Assembly (NCBI GenBank): GCA_025916135.1
Contig: CP104793.1
Coordinates: 62,001 to 126,000 of the forward strand
From: Rhodobacteraceae bacterium D3-12
Lineage (GTDB): Bacteria; Pseudomonadota; Alphaproteobacteria; Rhodobacterales; Rhodobacteraceae
DNA length: 64,000 nt
Reading direction: 5' to 3'
The position numbers and the translations under genes are program-made. Position 1 is the stretch's first letter; the number at the start of each line of letters is the position of its first letter. The notes under the pieces are model-generated. The model was not told where the DNA came from, ran no database searches, and worked only from the letters and a program-made list of their open reading frames with translations. Below, in pieces: positions 33,417 to 41,839 of the stretch.

Positions 33417-34532
33417 ATGAAAAACAGAATCGCGATTAGGGCTGTTAAGAAGAGAAAAAAGAAAAATAGACCGCGTAAGCCGTTGCAACCAAGTATACTT
33501 GCGATTTTTTTTAGTGGAGAAATTGTCCATAGATTTGAGCAAAGCGCCATTTTACGCTTCCTAATTATTCTTAGCATACCTGCTGCATTATATAGCCTCT
33601 ACTTGCAATACCAAGAGGTATCTGCAGGAAACCTTGGGCGAAGTTGGAGCAATCTTACGACAAAGAGTTCTGGCAATAGTGGAAAGGTCGCAGCGTTAGA
33701 ACATCTGTCGAGAGACATAAAAAATCTGCCGAACCTTGATCTGTCGTGTTCAGCGATGGGTGGCATCGAAAAAAAACTTAATGGCGAAGATGAATGCGTT
33801 CGACCAACCTACCTAAATAGCCTGAATCTATTTGAAGAGGGCATGTTCCACTACTCTTCAGCGTTTATGCCGGGTTCAAATTTTTCAGGCGTGGATATGG
33901 CGTGGGCCGATGTTAGTCATGGTTTCATAGATAATTCACAGTTTCAAGGTTCATCGCTTATATCAGCCAACTTCTTTCAGGCATCTGCGGAAGAATCCAA
34001 TTTCTCGAGTTCAATCATTGTAAACGCGAACTTTTCTTATGCAGTTCTTGATGGATCCGACTTTTCTAACGCCAATTTATACTCCTCCATATTCTATGCT
34101 GCCCATGCTCCCGGTGCAAATTTCAATGGAGCCAATTTGTCTCACGTTTACTTTTACGGCGCTTTTCTTGAGGGTGCGTCTTTTGATGAGACCTGGGCAT
34201 GGGCAGATGCCCCACCTGTTGGTGTAGAGGCTTCGAGGTTGTGCACATTTGACTCTAACGTTCACAATAGATGGGAAAAGCCGAAAATATGCCTTGCACC
34301 GACCAAGAGAGCGAAGCCTGTGCCACCGGTGACCTTAAACCACCCAATGGAGGAAGCAGATTGCGGGATAATCGAAGGGATAAGGCGCTTTCTATTTGAG
34401 CTTACAAACGGAAAATCATCTGCCGATTGCTTCAAACGAAATCTCTCATACACCAGTGCATGGATTACAGGGTCAGTTTCGTCGAAATATCCCACGAAAC
34501 GTTGGGACCAAATTCTATCTGAGCACTATTAG
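33417..34532 (+). CDS. membrane-anchored pentapeptide-repeat protein in an AT-rich island
   Basis: 371 residues from ATG 33417. A very basic N-terminus (KKRKKKNRPRK) is followed by one membrane span (about residues 43-64, ILRFLIILSIPAALYSLYL). Then comes the motif RSWSNLTTKSSGNSGKVAALEHL and a Cys-containing NLDLSCSAMGG stretch, and about 20 pentapeptide-like A(N/D)(L/F)xx units (about residues 150-270). The C-terminus has further Cys. Composition is clearly AT-richer than its neighbours (many AAA, TTT and TTA codons), and the gene sits between the housekeeping genes map and rsmD, which suggests horizontal acquisition. Function unknown. A TTG 24 codons upstream is an alternative start. Confidence 0.8.
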   Translation: MKNRIAIRAVKKRKKKNRPRKPLQPSILAIFFSGEIVHRFEQSAILRFLIILSIPAALYSLYLQYQEVSAGNLGRSWSNLTTKSSGNSGKVAALEHLSRDIKNLPNLDLSCSAMGGIEKKLNGEDECVRPTYLNSLNLFEEGMFHYSSAFMPGSNFSGVDMAWADVSHGFIDNSQFQGSSLISANFFQASAEESNFSSSIIVNANFSYAVLDGSDFSNANLYSSIFYAAHAPGANFNGANLSHVYFYGAFLEGASFDETWAWADAPPVGVEASRLCTFDSNVHNRWEKPKICLAPTKRAKPVPPVTLNHPMEEADCGIIEGIRRFLFELTNGKSSADCFKRNLSYTSAWITGSVSSKYPTKRWDQILSEHY

Positions 34533-34764
34533 GTTGCGAATTCACTTAGCATATTGGGGACATCCGACAGCCACTTCCCCTTGACCAATAGCGTCCAAAG
34601 TACTCTGAGTTTCCTTCCGACACTCATCGAATTCGGCTTTGGCGCATTTGCAGCGAAAAGGTGGTCCACCCTCACGATCGACCTTTCAGGAGAGCCGCTT
34701 AGGGAAAGGGAAACGTTATGTTTGGGTCAATGATTTGTGCAGTTGCGTGGCGGAGGCGCTAGAG

Positions 34765-35328
34765 TCAGCCAGTGTGGCGCAGCAGCGAAATCGTGGTGTC
34801 GCCATAGCGGCGCGCATCGAGAGGCGTAAGGCTGTCGGGCGGTGTGATGGTGGTGTTTTCCTCCCAGACGATCAGGGCGCCGGGGGCGATCCAGCCGCCG
34901 GAGATGGCGGTCGAGAGGGCTTTTTCCCCCAGTGATTTGCCATAGGGCGGATCAAGAAAGACCAAGCTAAAGGGGTCGGTGGCGCAGGGCGGCAGTTTGC
35001 GGGCGTCGCGGCGGATGAGTTTGGTCATCGCTTCGGCGCGGCAGAGCGCGATATTCTGGCGCAGCAGTGCATTGGCTTTTTGCCCATCATCGACCAAAGT
35101 GGCGTGGGCCGCCCCGCGAGACAGCGCTTCGAGACCGAGCGCACCGGTGCCTGCGAAGAGGTCGAGCACGCGGGCATCGCTCACCGGATCGTCAAACCGC
35201 CCGCCCATCAGCACGTTGAACAGGCTTTCGCGGACGCGATCGGTGGTGGGGCGCAGATGCGCGCCTGCGTCGCCTTTGCCCACCGATGCGAGGGCGCGGC
35301 CCCGGAAATCGCCACCGATTATGCGCAT
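34765..35328 (-). CDS. rsmD: 16S rRNA (guanine(966)-N(2))-methyltransferase RsmD
   Basis: A 187-residue SAM methyltransferase that modifies G966 of 16S rRNA. It has N-terminal MRIIGGDFRGRALAS, RPTTDRVRESLFNVL (about residues 27-41), motif I VLDLFAGTGALGLEALSRGA (about 54-73), and the catalytic N-P-P-Y-type box as FLDPPYGKSL (about 124-133). Length is normal. The 232-base gap on its left (34533-34764) holds no gene I can support. Confidence 0.95.
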   Translation of the reverse strand: MRIIGGDFRGRALASVGKGDAGAHLRPTTDRVRESLFNVLMGGRFDDPVSDARVLDLFAGTGALGLEALSRGAAHATLVDDGQKANALLRQNIALCRAEAMTKLIRRDARKLPPCATDPFSLVFLDPPYGKSLGEKALSTAISGGWIAPGALIVWEENTTITPPDSLTPLDARRYGDTTISLLRHTG

Positions 35329-35348
35329 GAGATTGGCCGTTGTGGGGA

Positions 35349-35367
35349 GGTGCGTTGAAAACGCACC
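35349..35367. repeat. triloop hairpin GGTGCGTTGAAAACGCACC
   Basis: A perfect 8-bp stem with GAA loop, followed by CTACGGGGGG, 21 bases upstream of the rsmD start. Same stem size and 3-base-loop design as the hairpins at 6997-7114. Confidence 0.7.
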
Positions 35368-35440
35368 CTACGGGGGGAGGGACGCGAAGCGCAGGGACTG
35401 GGGGTAGAACCGGGTGTGGAGCGGTGGGCGGTCATGCGGC

Positions 35441-36646
35441 TCACATCAGCGATTTGAGGGCGGTTTCGGGATCGGCCACGGCGGCGGGGTCGGGGGATTT
35501 GCCCGCCTCGATCAGGCGTTTGCCGATCATATAGGCGCGCGGGTCGTTCATGGCATCAACGGCCAGAAGCGTGTCGCCCGCGTAATACCAGAACGAGGTT
35601 GTGCCGGGTTTGTCACCGGGGCGGGTGACGATACGGTCATAGCCCACGTTCAGCCCGGCGATTTGCAGTTTCACATCATACTGGTCCGACCAGAACCACG
35701 GTTTGGCAACGTATTCCTTGGCCGCGCCGAGCATGTTTTCGGCAACGCATTCGGCCTGATCAATCGCGTTCGGCACGCTTTCAAGGCGGATGCGTGTGCC
35801 GCGATAGGGGAAAGAGGCGCAATCGCCCGCCGCCCAGATATGCGGATCGGAGGTGCGGCCCTGTGCATCGGTGGCGATACCGTTATCGAGGGTCAGCCCC
35901 GCCGCTTCGGCCAGCGCGGTGCCGGGGGCGATGCCAACACCGACGATGACGAAATCAACGTCGAGGGTCGATCCGTCAGAGAGTTTGGCCCCGGTGACGC
36001 GGGTGTCGCCGGTAAGCGTGTCGAGGCCGACACCTTCGATAATGTTAACGCCGTGGGCGCCATGCAAGTCGCGGAAAAACCCGGAGGTTTCGGGGGCGGC
36101 GACCCGTTGCAGGATACGGTCGGCCATTTCGACGAGCGTGACGGAGAGGCCCTTTTTCGCGGCGACGGCGGCTGCTTCGAGACCGATATAGCCGCCACCG
36201 ACGATCAGCACCCGGCGACCGGCGGCAAATTCCGGCCCCATCGCATCGACGTCGGCAAGGGTGCGCACAACATGGACCCCCTCGAGCGTGCCGCCGATGG
36301 CGGCGGGCAGGCGGCGCGGCACGGAGCCGGTGGTGAGGGCGAGCATGTCGTAAGAGAGGGTCTCATCGCCGATGGTGATGCTTTGATTGGCCGCATCAAT
36401 GCTGTCGACGCGGGTATTGAGGCGCAGCGCGATGTTTTGATCGGCGTAAAAGCTCTCAGGACGCAGGTAGAGGCGTTCAAGGTCCATATCGCCGAGCAGG
36501 TAGGCCTTGGACAGGGGCGGACGCTGATAGGGGGGCGCGGATTCCTCGCCGATGAGCGTGATCTCGCCTTCGAAGCCGAGATTGCGCAGCTTGGCTGTGA
36601 GGGATGATCCGGCCTGCCCGGCACCGATGACGATGATGTTTGTCAT
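35441..36646 (-). CDS. ferredoxin/rubredoxin-reductase-type NAD(P)H flavoprotein
   Basis: A 401-residue FAD-dependent pyridine nucleotide-disulfide oxidoreductase of the class that feeds electrons to ferredoxin, rubredoxin or Rieske-type oxygenases. FAD site: IIVIGAGQAGSSLTAKL (residues 4-20). NAD(P)H site: RVLIVGGGYIGLEAAAVAAKKG (about 144-165). Second FAD site: HIWAAGDCASFPY (about 269-281). A reductase C-terminal domain follows (PWFWSDQYDVKLQIAGLN). The cognate electron carrier is not nearby. It is divergent from the peroxiredoxin gene. Confidence 0.91.
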   Translation of the reverse strand: MTNIIVIGAGQAGSSLTAKLRNLGFEGEITLIGEESAPPYQRPPLSKAYLLGDMDLERLYLRPESFYADQNIALRLNTRVDSIDAANQSITIGDETLSYDMLALTTGSVPRRLPAAIGGTLEGVHVVRTLADVDAMGPEFAAGRRVLIVGGGYIGLEAAAVAAKKGLSVTLVEMADRILQRVAAPETSGFFRDLHGAHGVNIIEGVGLDTLTGDTRVTGAKLSDGSTLDVDFVIVGVGIAPGTALAEAAGLTLDNGIATDAQGRTSDPHIWAAGDCASFPYRGTRIRLESVPNAIDQAECVAENMLGAAKEYVAKPWFWSDQYDVKLQIAGLNVGYDRIVTRPGDKPGTTSFWYYAGDTLLAVDAMNDPRAYMIGKRLIEAGKSPDPAAVADPETALKSLM

Positions 36647-36732
36647 AACTGTTCTCTTTTCGCATTGCCTCTGCCGGCGGAGCCTATAGCTTTGACGTGG
36701 TAAAACGCAACGCGCGAAGAAGGAGAATTAAC

Positions 36733-37221
36733 ATGGCAATTACTTCGGGAGACACGCTGCCCGGTGGCACGCTTTACCGGATGAGCGATCAGGGGCCGGA
36801 AGCGGTGGAGATGGACGCGCTGACCAAGGGGCGCAAAGTGGTGATTTTCGGTCTGCCAGCGGCCTTTTCGGGGACCTGCACGAGCGCGCATTTGCCGAGC
36901 TTTATTCGCACGCGAGACGGGTTTGCGGGCAAGGGCGTGGACGAGGTGATCTGTGTGTCGGTCAACGATGCCTTTACGATGGGCGCTTGGGACAAGGACA
37001 CCGGGGCGAGCGCCGGTGGGATCACCATGCTGGGCGATGCGTCGGGCGAGTTCACCAAGGCGATAGGCTTGGATTTTGACGTGCCTGCGATCGGTTTTTT
37101 CGGTCGGTCGCAACGCTATGCGATGTATGTCGATGACGGCGTGGTGAAGCAGATCAACGTCGAGGACCAAGCCGGTGTGTGCGAATTGAGCGCCGGGGAA
37201 ACGCTGCTGGAACAGATCTGA
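36733..37221 (+). CDS. peroxiredoxin, Prx5 type
   Basis: A 162-residue thiol peroxidase reducing peroxides with glutathione or thioredoxin. The peroxidatic Cys is in GLPAAFSGTCTSAHLPSFI (about residue 50), corresponding to the P-x-A-F-T-P-T-C-S-x-x-H-L-P signature with Ser/Gly substitutions. A further Cys lies in VDEVICVSVND, and one near the C-terminus in QAGVCELSAGETLLEQI could resolve. ATG 36733 is fixed by AGGAG eight bases upstream. Confidence 0.93.
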   Translation: MAITSGDTLPGGTLYRMSDQGPEAVEMDALTKGRKVVIFGLPAAFSGTCTSAHLPSFIRTRDGFAGKGVDEVICVSVNDAFTMGAWDKDTGASAGGITMLGDASGEFTKAIGLDFDVPAIGFFGRSQRYAMYVDDGVVKQINVEDQAGVCELSAGETLLEQI

Positions 37222-37497
37222 TCCGGTGCGGGGGCGGCGTTTTGGTTGAGGCCGCCCCTCGTCCCGATTGAAACGGGTCATTGGGCAGGGTACGTGCGCC
37301 TTGCCCTTGGCCGACTGGGAGAGCGCATGCGGGAGGGTTGGGGTCGCTGGCTCTCGGTCCGTCGCCAATGCCGGGTTTAAGTTTTCTAAAAAATTCAAGA
37401 GATGTGAGCCGCGCTGGGCAGTTTTCCACTAAGCTGATTTAGAGGTCCGAGCGTGGCGCGATGACCGTTTTAGGCGCTGTCAGTTGATGCGTGATTG

Positions 37498-37548
37498 GGC
37501 CGAGCGAAGCGAGGCCCCCTGGCGACGCACGAAGTGCGGCGCAAAACC
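37498..37548 (+). repeat. two-hairpin element with tandem G.A mismatches, copy 2
   Basis: Hairpin 1 is GGCC-GA-GC-GAA-GC-GA-GGCC (37498-37516). Hairpin 2 is GCGACGCAC-GAA-GTGCGGCGC (37522-37542), with the same A.G mismatch as copy 1 but a longer, different tip; AAAACC follows. Spacer between hairpins is 5 bases in both copies. It lies in the 465-base gap between the peroxiredoxin and phhB genes, where I see no gene. Confidence 0.78.
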
Positions 37549-37590
37549 TTTTGCCGATCTCTGCACCGTGATGGCTGGGAGATGGCTGAG

Positions 37591-37634
37591 TGATGTCTGG
37601 GTGATGTCTGGGCGATGTCTGGGTGATGTCTGGG
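37591..37634. repeat. 11-bp minisatellite (T/C)GATGTCTGGG x4
   Basis: Four contiguous 11-mers, the third beginning with C. It is the third 11-bp-period array in the window and lies 42 bases from the two-hairpin element. Confidence 0.85.
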
Positions 37635-37686
37635 CGGGGTCACCCGGCAGATGGAGAACAGGCTCTGCTGGGATCGCCCCCCTTTA

Positions 37687-37977
37687 TCACAGGCTGTCGA
37701 GTTTACGCGCCAGTTTGGCGTCGAGCGCAGAGAGGCCACCGGCGTCATGGGTGGTGAGCGTGACCGTGACCCGGTTGTAGGTGTTGGCCCATTCCGGGTG
37801 GTGGTTCCACTTTTCGGCCCAGAGCGCGGCGCGGGTCATCCAGGCGAAGGCATGGGTGAAATCGTCGAACTTAAAGATCTTGGTGATAGCGTCACGGTCT
37901 TCATCCTGTGTCCAGCCGGATTTGAACAGCGGTTCCAGCAGGCTTTCGCGGGCGGTATCTGAGAGTAGTTCGTTCAA
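37687..37977 (-). CDS. phhB: 4a-hydroxytetrahydrobiopterin dehydratase
   Basis: A 96-residue pterin-4a-carbinolamine dehydratase that recycles the phenylalanine-hydroxylase cofactor or acts as a DCoH-like protein. Family features: [52 protein letters not shown], with the catalytic His-His and third His. The TTG at 37977 is preferred: it gives MNELLSD..., the usual N-terminus and length, and overlaps the upstream stop (TTGA). No phenylalanine hydroxylase gene is in the window. Confidence 0.92.
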   Translation of the reverse strand: MNELLSDTARESLLEPLFKSGWTQDEDRDAITKIFKFDDFTHAFAWMTRAALWAEKWNHHPEWANTYNRVTVTLTTHDAGGLSALDAKLARKLDSL

Positions 37978-39164
37978 TCGTGGTCCTCCTCGTTTGTTTT
38001 GCGGAAAGGACCGTAGGCGGTGAGCACTTCGATCTCTTCTGCGACGGCGTCGCGTTCGGCCTCTAGATAGTGCGAAACGGCTTCGGAAAAACCCGGATCG
38101 GCGATCCAATGCAGGGCGTGGCAGGTGGTGGGCAGATATCCGCGTGCCAGTTTGTGTTCACCTTGGGCGCCCGCTTCAACGCGCGAGAGGCCGTGGGCGA
38201 TGGCAAAGTCGATGGCCTGATAATAGCACAGTTCGAAATGCAGGCAGGGGTGGTGTTCGCTGCACCCCCAATAGCGGCCATAAAGCGTGTCCCGTCCGAT
38301 AAAGTTGAGCGCCCCGGCGACATAGTGGCCATCGCGTTCGGCGAGCACCAAGAGGATGTCGTCACGCATGGTGTCATGGGCGATGTCAAAGAAGGCGCGC
38401 GAGAGGTAGGGCGAGCCCCATTTGCGCATGCCCGTGTCTTGGTAAAAGCGCCAGAAGGCGTCCCAATGTTCCGGTTCGATCTGATCGCCAGTGAGGGCGA
38501 GGATGCGCCCGCCGAAGCCTTGGGCCCGGGCGCGTTCGCGGCGGATGTTCTTGCGTTTGCGCGAGGAGAGCGTGGCGAGGAAGGCATCGAAATCGCTATG
38601 GCCGTCGTTGGCCCAGTGGAATTGCTGGGTGGTGCGGTGGAGGAGGCCCATGTCGAGGCCTGCTGCGGCCTCGTCTTCGGTGCAGAAGGTGATGTGCAGC
38701 GAGCTGATCTGGTTCTGTTCCGCGATTTGCACGGCCCCTTGGATCAACGCGGCGCGACCGGAGGTTTCAAAGTCGGGTTTGGTCAGGAGACGGCGGCCTG
38801 TGGCCGGGGTGAAGGGCACGGCGATCTGGAACTTGGGGTAGTAGTTGCCGCCGGCGCGTTCATAGGCGTGGGCCCAGTTGTGATCGAAGATATATTCGCC
38901 CTGACTGTGGGATTTGGCATAGAGCGGGGCGCAGGCAATCAGCTGATCCGCGAGATAGGCGGTGAGGTAATGCGCCTCCCACCCCGTGCCGGGACCGACC
39001 GAGCCGCTTTGCTCAAGCGCCGAGAGGAAGCGATGGGTGGTGAAGGGATCGTTGGGCGCACCGCCGTCGGATGCTTCGGGACATGCGCAGGCGTCCCACT
39101 CCTCGGCCGTGATCTGGGCGAGGGATGAGAGCATACGAATTTCTATCGCGGTTTCACCGTCCAT
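37974..39164 (-). CDS. DUF482/FemAB-like N-acyltransferase
   Basis: A 396-residue protein of the GNAT-superfamily DUF482 type, often called peptidoglycan biosynthesis/recognition FemAB-like. Features: [28 protein letters not shown] near the N-terminus, [26 protein letters not shown] (about 94-120), [16 protein letters not shown] (about 197-212) and [29 protein letters not shown] (about 290-318). Substrate is unknown. Its stop overlaps the phhB start, so the two are coupled. Confidence 0.88.
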   Translation of the reverse strand: MDGETAIEIRMLSSLAQITAEEWDACACPEASDGGAPNDPFTTHRFLSALEQSGSVGPGTGWEAHYLTAYLADQLIACAPLYAKSHSQGEYIFDHNWAHAYERAGGNYYPKFQIAVPFTPATGRRLLTKPDFETSGRAALIQGAVQIAEQNQISSLHITFCTEDEAAAGLDMGLLHRTTQQFHWANDGHSDFDAFLATLSSRKRKNIRRERARAQGFGGRILALTGDQIEPEHWDAFWRFYQDTGMRKWGSPYLSRAFFDIAHDTMRDDILLVLAERDGHYVAGALNFIGRDTLYGRYWGCSEHHPCLHFELCYYQAIDFAIAHGLSRVEAGAQGEHKLARGYLPTTCHALHWIADPGFSEAVSHYLEAERDAVAEEIEVLTAYGPFRKTNEEDHD

Positions 39165-39221
39165 AGGGGGAATATCGGGTGGCGGCGGGGGAGGGGCAAG
39201 GTGCGCGGTGCAAAACTTTGC

Positions 39222-39986
39222 CTATGTCGCGGCGAGGTAGCGTTCGAAGGTGATGTTTTGCGCGGTCTTGCGGGCGTCGCGTTCGATCTCGGCTGAGGTG
39301 ACGGTCCAGCAGAGGATATGCGCGCCTTGGGAGCGCAGCGCGCTGAGGCGGGGATTGTGCAGGTCGATCACGTTATGGGAGACAAAGCAGGCGCCGGTGC
39401 GATCGTAATCGGGGATTGCGCGGAGGTGGTCGCAGGTGGCCTCGGGCAGGAGCGGCCAGTCGAGCGGGTTATAGGCGCAGGTGACGAGGCCGCGGGCCGT
39501 GTCGGGCAAAAGCCGGGCCATGGCGGCAACCGCGTGCGGGTTGAAGGACATCAGCGCCACCGGGCCGGTATAGGATTTCAGCGCCTCGGCGGCGGCGAAT
39601 TCAAGCGTGCCGACGTTGGGGCCCATGACGCCGTCCTGATCCTTGATCTCGATCAGCAGAGGGGCGCGGCCCGCGACGAGCGAGAGCACCTCGGTCAGGG
39701 GCGGGATGGTTTCGCCATCGCCGCCGGTGAGCGGGATGGCGGCAAGCTCGGCCAAGGTGCGTTGGCGGATGGGGCCGGAGGCGGTGGTGAGGCGGGCGAG
39801 GTCATAGTCGTGAAACACCATCGCCGCGCCATCGGCGGAAAGCTGGAGGTCGAGTTCGATCCCGTAGCCGTGTTCGATCGCGGCGCGGATCGCGGCGCGG
39901 GAGTTTTCGGGCCGCCCGTCGGCCACATCATGCAGGGCACGGTGGGCGAGCGGGCGGCTTAGAAAGGCGGGATCAAGGGTGGGCAT
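39222..39986 (-). CDS. glycerophosphodiester phosphodiesterase
   Basis: A 254-residue GDPD-family TIM barrel that hydrolyses deacylated phospholipids to glycerol 3-phosphate and an alcohol. Catalytic blocks: AHRALHDVADGRPENSRAAI (the H-R-x(n)-P-E-N-T motif), IELDLQLSADGAAMVFHDYDLARLTT with the E-x-D metal pair and the second His, and PLLIEIKDQDG. No signal peptide, so cytoplasmic. The start is ATG 39986; RidA lies 7 bases upstream in the same operon. Confidence 0.93.
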   Translation of the reverse strand: MPTLDPAFLSRPLAHRALHDVADGRPENSRAAIRAAIEHGYGIELDLQLSADGAAMVFHDYDLARLTTASGPIRQRTLAELAAIPLTGGDGETIPPLTEVLSLVAGRAPLLIEIKDQDGVMGPNVGTLEFAAAEALKSYTGPVALMSFNPHAVAAMARLLPDTARGLVTCAYNPLDWPLLPEATCDHLRAIPDYDRTGACFVSHNVIDLHNPRLSALRSQGAHILCWTVTSAEIERDARKTAQNITFERYLAAT

Positions 39987-39993
39987 TGCCGGG

Positions 39994-40455
39994 TTAGGCG
40001 ATCTGGAAGATCGCTTCGATCTCGACCGCGACACCGAGGGGGAGCGATGCGGCAGAGACGGCAGAGCGGGAATGGCGGCCAGCATCGCCGAGTGCGTCAA
40101 CGAGGAAATCGGAGCAGCCGTTGATGACCTGTGGCTGTTCGGTGAAATCAGCAGTGGAATTGACGAAGCCGGTGAGTTTCACGACGCGCGCGAGGCGGTC
40201 AATATCGCCACCGCAGGCGGCTTTGAGCTGGGCCAGAAGGGCAATGGCGCAGCAGCGCGCGGCGGCGGCACCGGCGGCGGTGTCAAGATCGGCGCCGAGC
40301 TTGCCCTTGATCAGCGCGCCATTTTCCATCGAGATTTGCCCGGAGACATAGACCAGATCGCCGATCTGCACGAAGGGCACGTAGTTGGCGGCGGGGGCGG
40401 CGGCATCGGGCAGGGTGACGCCGAGCTCTGCAAGGCGGGTTTCGATCTTGGACAT
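39994..40455 (-). CDS. RidA family (YjgF/YER057c) protein
   Basis: A 153-residue RidA-like protein. Members deaminate reactive enamine/imine intermediates formed by PLP enzymes. Family blocks: YVPFVQIGDLVYVSGQISMENG, LLAQLKAACGGDIDRLARVVKLTGFVNS and AVSAASLPLGVAVEIEAIFQI. The usual catalytic Arg position in canonical RidA (R105, in R-x-x-x-x-V) appears here as RSAVSAASLPLG, where the Arg is seven residues before the Leu-Pro. ATG 40455 follows AAGGAG. Confidence 0.9.
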   Translation of the reverse strand: MSKIETRLAELGVTLPDAAAPAANYVPFVQIGDLVYVSGQISMENGALIKGKLGADLDTAAGAAAARCCAIALLAQLKAACGGDIDRLARVVKLTGFVNSTADFTEQPQVINGCSDFLVDALGDAGRHSRSAVSAASLPLGVAVEIEAIFQIA

Positions 40456-40528
40456 GGTGGTTTGCTCCTTCTTGGCAGCGATGTTCGGGGCGACGCTAGG
40501 GGCAAAGGGGGGCCGGTGCAAGCGGTGC

Positions 40529-41839
40529 TCAGCTTTCGCGGAACGCCTTGGAGAAATAGACCGCGATCGGGCGCAGGAGATAGGCCAGAGGGGTGCGGTC
40601 ATCGGTGCGGATGAAGCTGTCCACGGGCATGCCGGGGATCAGGTTGGCCCCTTCGGGCAGGCGCGCGTGTTCACCTTCGTCAAGCACGATTTCGGCACGA
40701 TAGAAGGTGGCCCCGGTGAGATCATCGGTAAAGGCGTCGGCGGAGAGTTTTGCCACCTGACCGAAGATGTCGGGGGTTTCGCGTTGGTCGAACGCCGGGA
40801 AGCGCAGGGTCACGCGTTGCCCGACATAGATCAGATCAACATGGATCGGATCGACCTGTGCGGCGATAACCAGCGGGCGATCTTGGGGGACGAGGAACAA
40901 GAGCGGTTCAGCCGGGCTTATCACCGAGCGGCGGGCATGCACCGAAAGGTCATAGACAATGCCATTCACCGGCGCGGTGATCGCCAGCCGGGTGAGGCGT
41001 TCGTCGATGGCGCGGCGCTCTTCGAGCAGCTCGACCTCGCGCTGGCGCAGGTCGCGCAGGGTGGTGATGGCCTCTTCGCGGCGGCGGGTTTCGAGCTTGA
41101 GAATCTGGATCTCGATCTCGGTGATGCGGGCGTGGGCCTGTGCCTTGCGGGCGGTGAGTTCGCCGATGCTGCCGGAGAGGCCGGCCTGTTCGCGTTGCAG
41201 GGCGAGGACGCGGGCGGCCTGTGCCAGCCCTTTGGCCAGCAGGGCCTGTTGCGAGGTCAGTTCCTCGCCGATGTAGCCAAGTTGGGTTTTGATCGCGCTG
41301 GTCTGTGCGTCGATGCCGTCGATCTGATTGGTGAGCTGTTCGCGTTGGCGGGCGAGCTGGTCGGCTTCGCGGGTCATGCTTTCGGCGCGGGCGCGCATGA
41401 GGCTGGCTTGGCCTTCCATCAATTCGCGCACGTCCGGGTGGGTGGCGGCGCGGGCGGTCAGCTCTTGGGTGAAGGTGATCTCGGTCTTGCCATCGCGTTC
41501 GGCTTCTAGGCGGCCGCGGCGGGCCATGATCTCGAACAACTCGCCTTCGAGGATGGCTTTCTTGGATTGCCATTCAACCGGGTCGAGTTTGATCAGGGTC
41601 TGACCGGCGCGCACGCTGTCGCCTTCGGCGACGAGGATTTCGGCGACAACGCCGCCGTAGGGGTGCTGCACCACCTGGCGGTTCTGTTCGACTTCGATAC
41701 GGCCCTGGGCGACGACGGCCCCGGCGATTTCGCTCATCGTGGCCCATGTGCCAAAGCCACCGACCAGAAGGAGAAGGCCGAAAAATCCGATAAAGAGCGG
41801 CAGGCGCGCGCTCCAACGTTTTTGAGTGTCATTGGCCAT
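40529..41839 (-). CDS. HlyD family type I secretion periplasmic adaptor
   Basis: A 436-residue membrane fusion protein. It has one N-terminal membrane span (residues about 14-36, [23 protein letters not shown]), a lipoyl half-motif ([31 protein letters not shown]), a long alpha-helical hairpin (about 95-270), a beta-barrel, and the C-terminal [23 protein letters not shown] typical of PrtE/HlyD proteins. The start codon overlaps the ATPase gene stop by one base (TAATG). The TolC partner and the secreted substrate are not adjacent. Confidence 0.93.
   Translation of the reverse strand: MANDTQKRWSARLPLFIGFFGLLLLVGGFGTWATMSEIAGAVVAQGRIEVEQNRQVVQHPYGGVVAEILVAEGDSVRAGQTLIKLDPVEWQSKKAILEGELFEIMARRGRLEAERDGKTEITFTQELTARAATHPDVRELMEGQASLMRARAESMTREADQLARQREQLTNQIDGIDAQTSAIKTQLGYIGEELTSQQALLAKGLAQAARVLALQREQAGLSGSIGELTARKAQAHARITEIEIQILKLETRRREEAITTLRDLRQREVELLEERRAIDERLTRLAITAPVNGIVYDLSVHARRSVISPAEPLLFLVPQDRPLVIAAQVDPIHVDLIYVGQRVTLRFPAFDQRETPDIFGQVAKLSADAFTDDLTGATFYRAEIVLDEGEHARLPEGANLIPGMPVDSFIRTDDRTPLAYLLRPIAVYFSKAFRES

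Noticed and set aside
34533-34723. Minus-strand open stretch of about 60 codons ending KGKWLSDVPNMLSEFAT
   Set aside because: It has no start codon and no recognisable homology; it may be a gene remnant in the AT-rich island but cannot be supported.
37470-37748. 92-codon minus-strand frame in the gap between peroxiredoxin and phhB
   Set aside because: It is low-complexity translation through the minisatellite and two-hairpin element.
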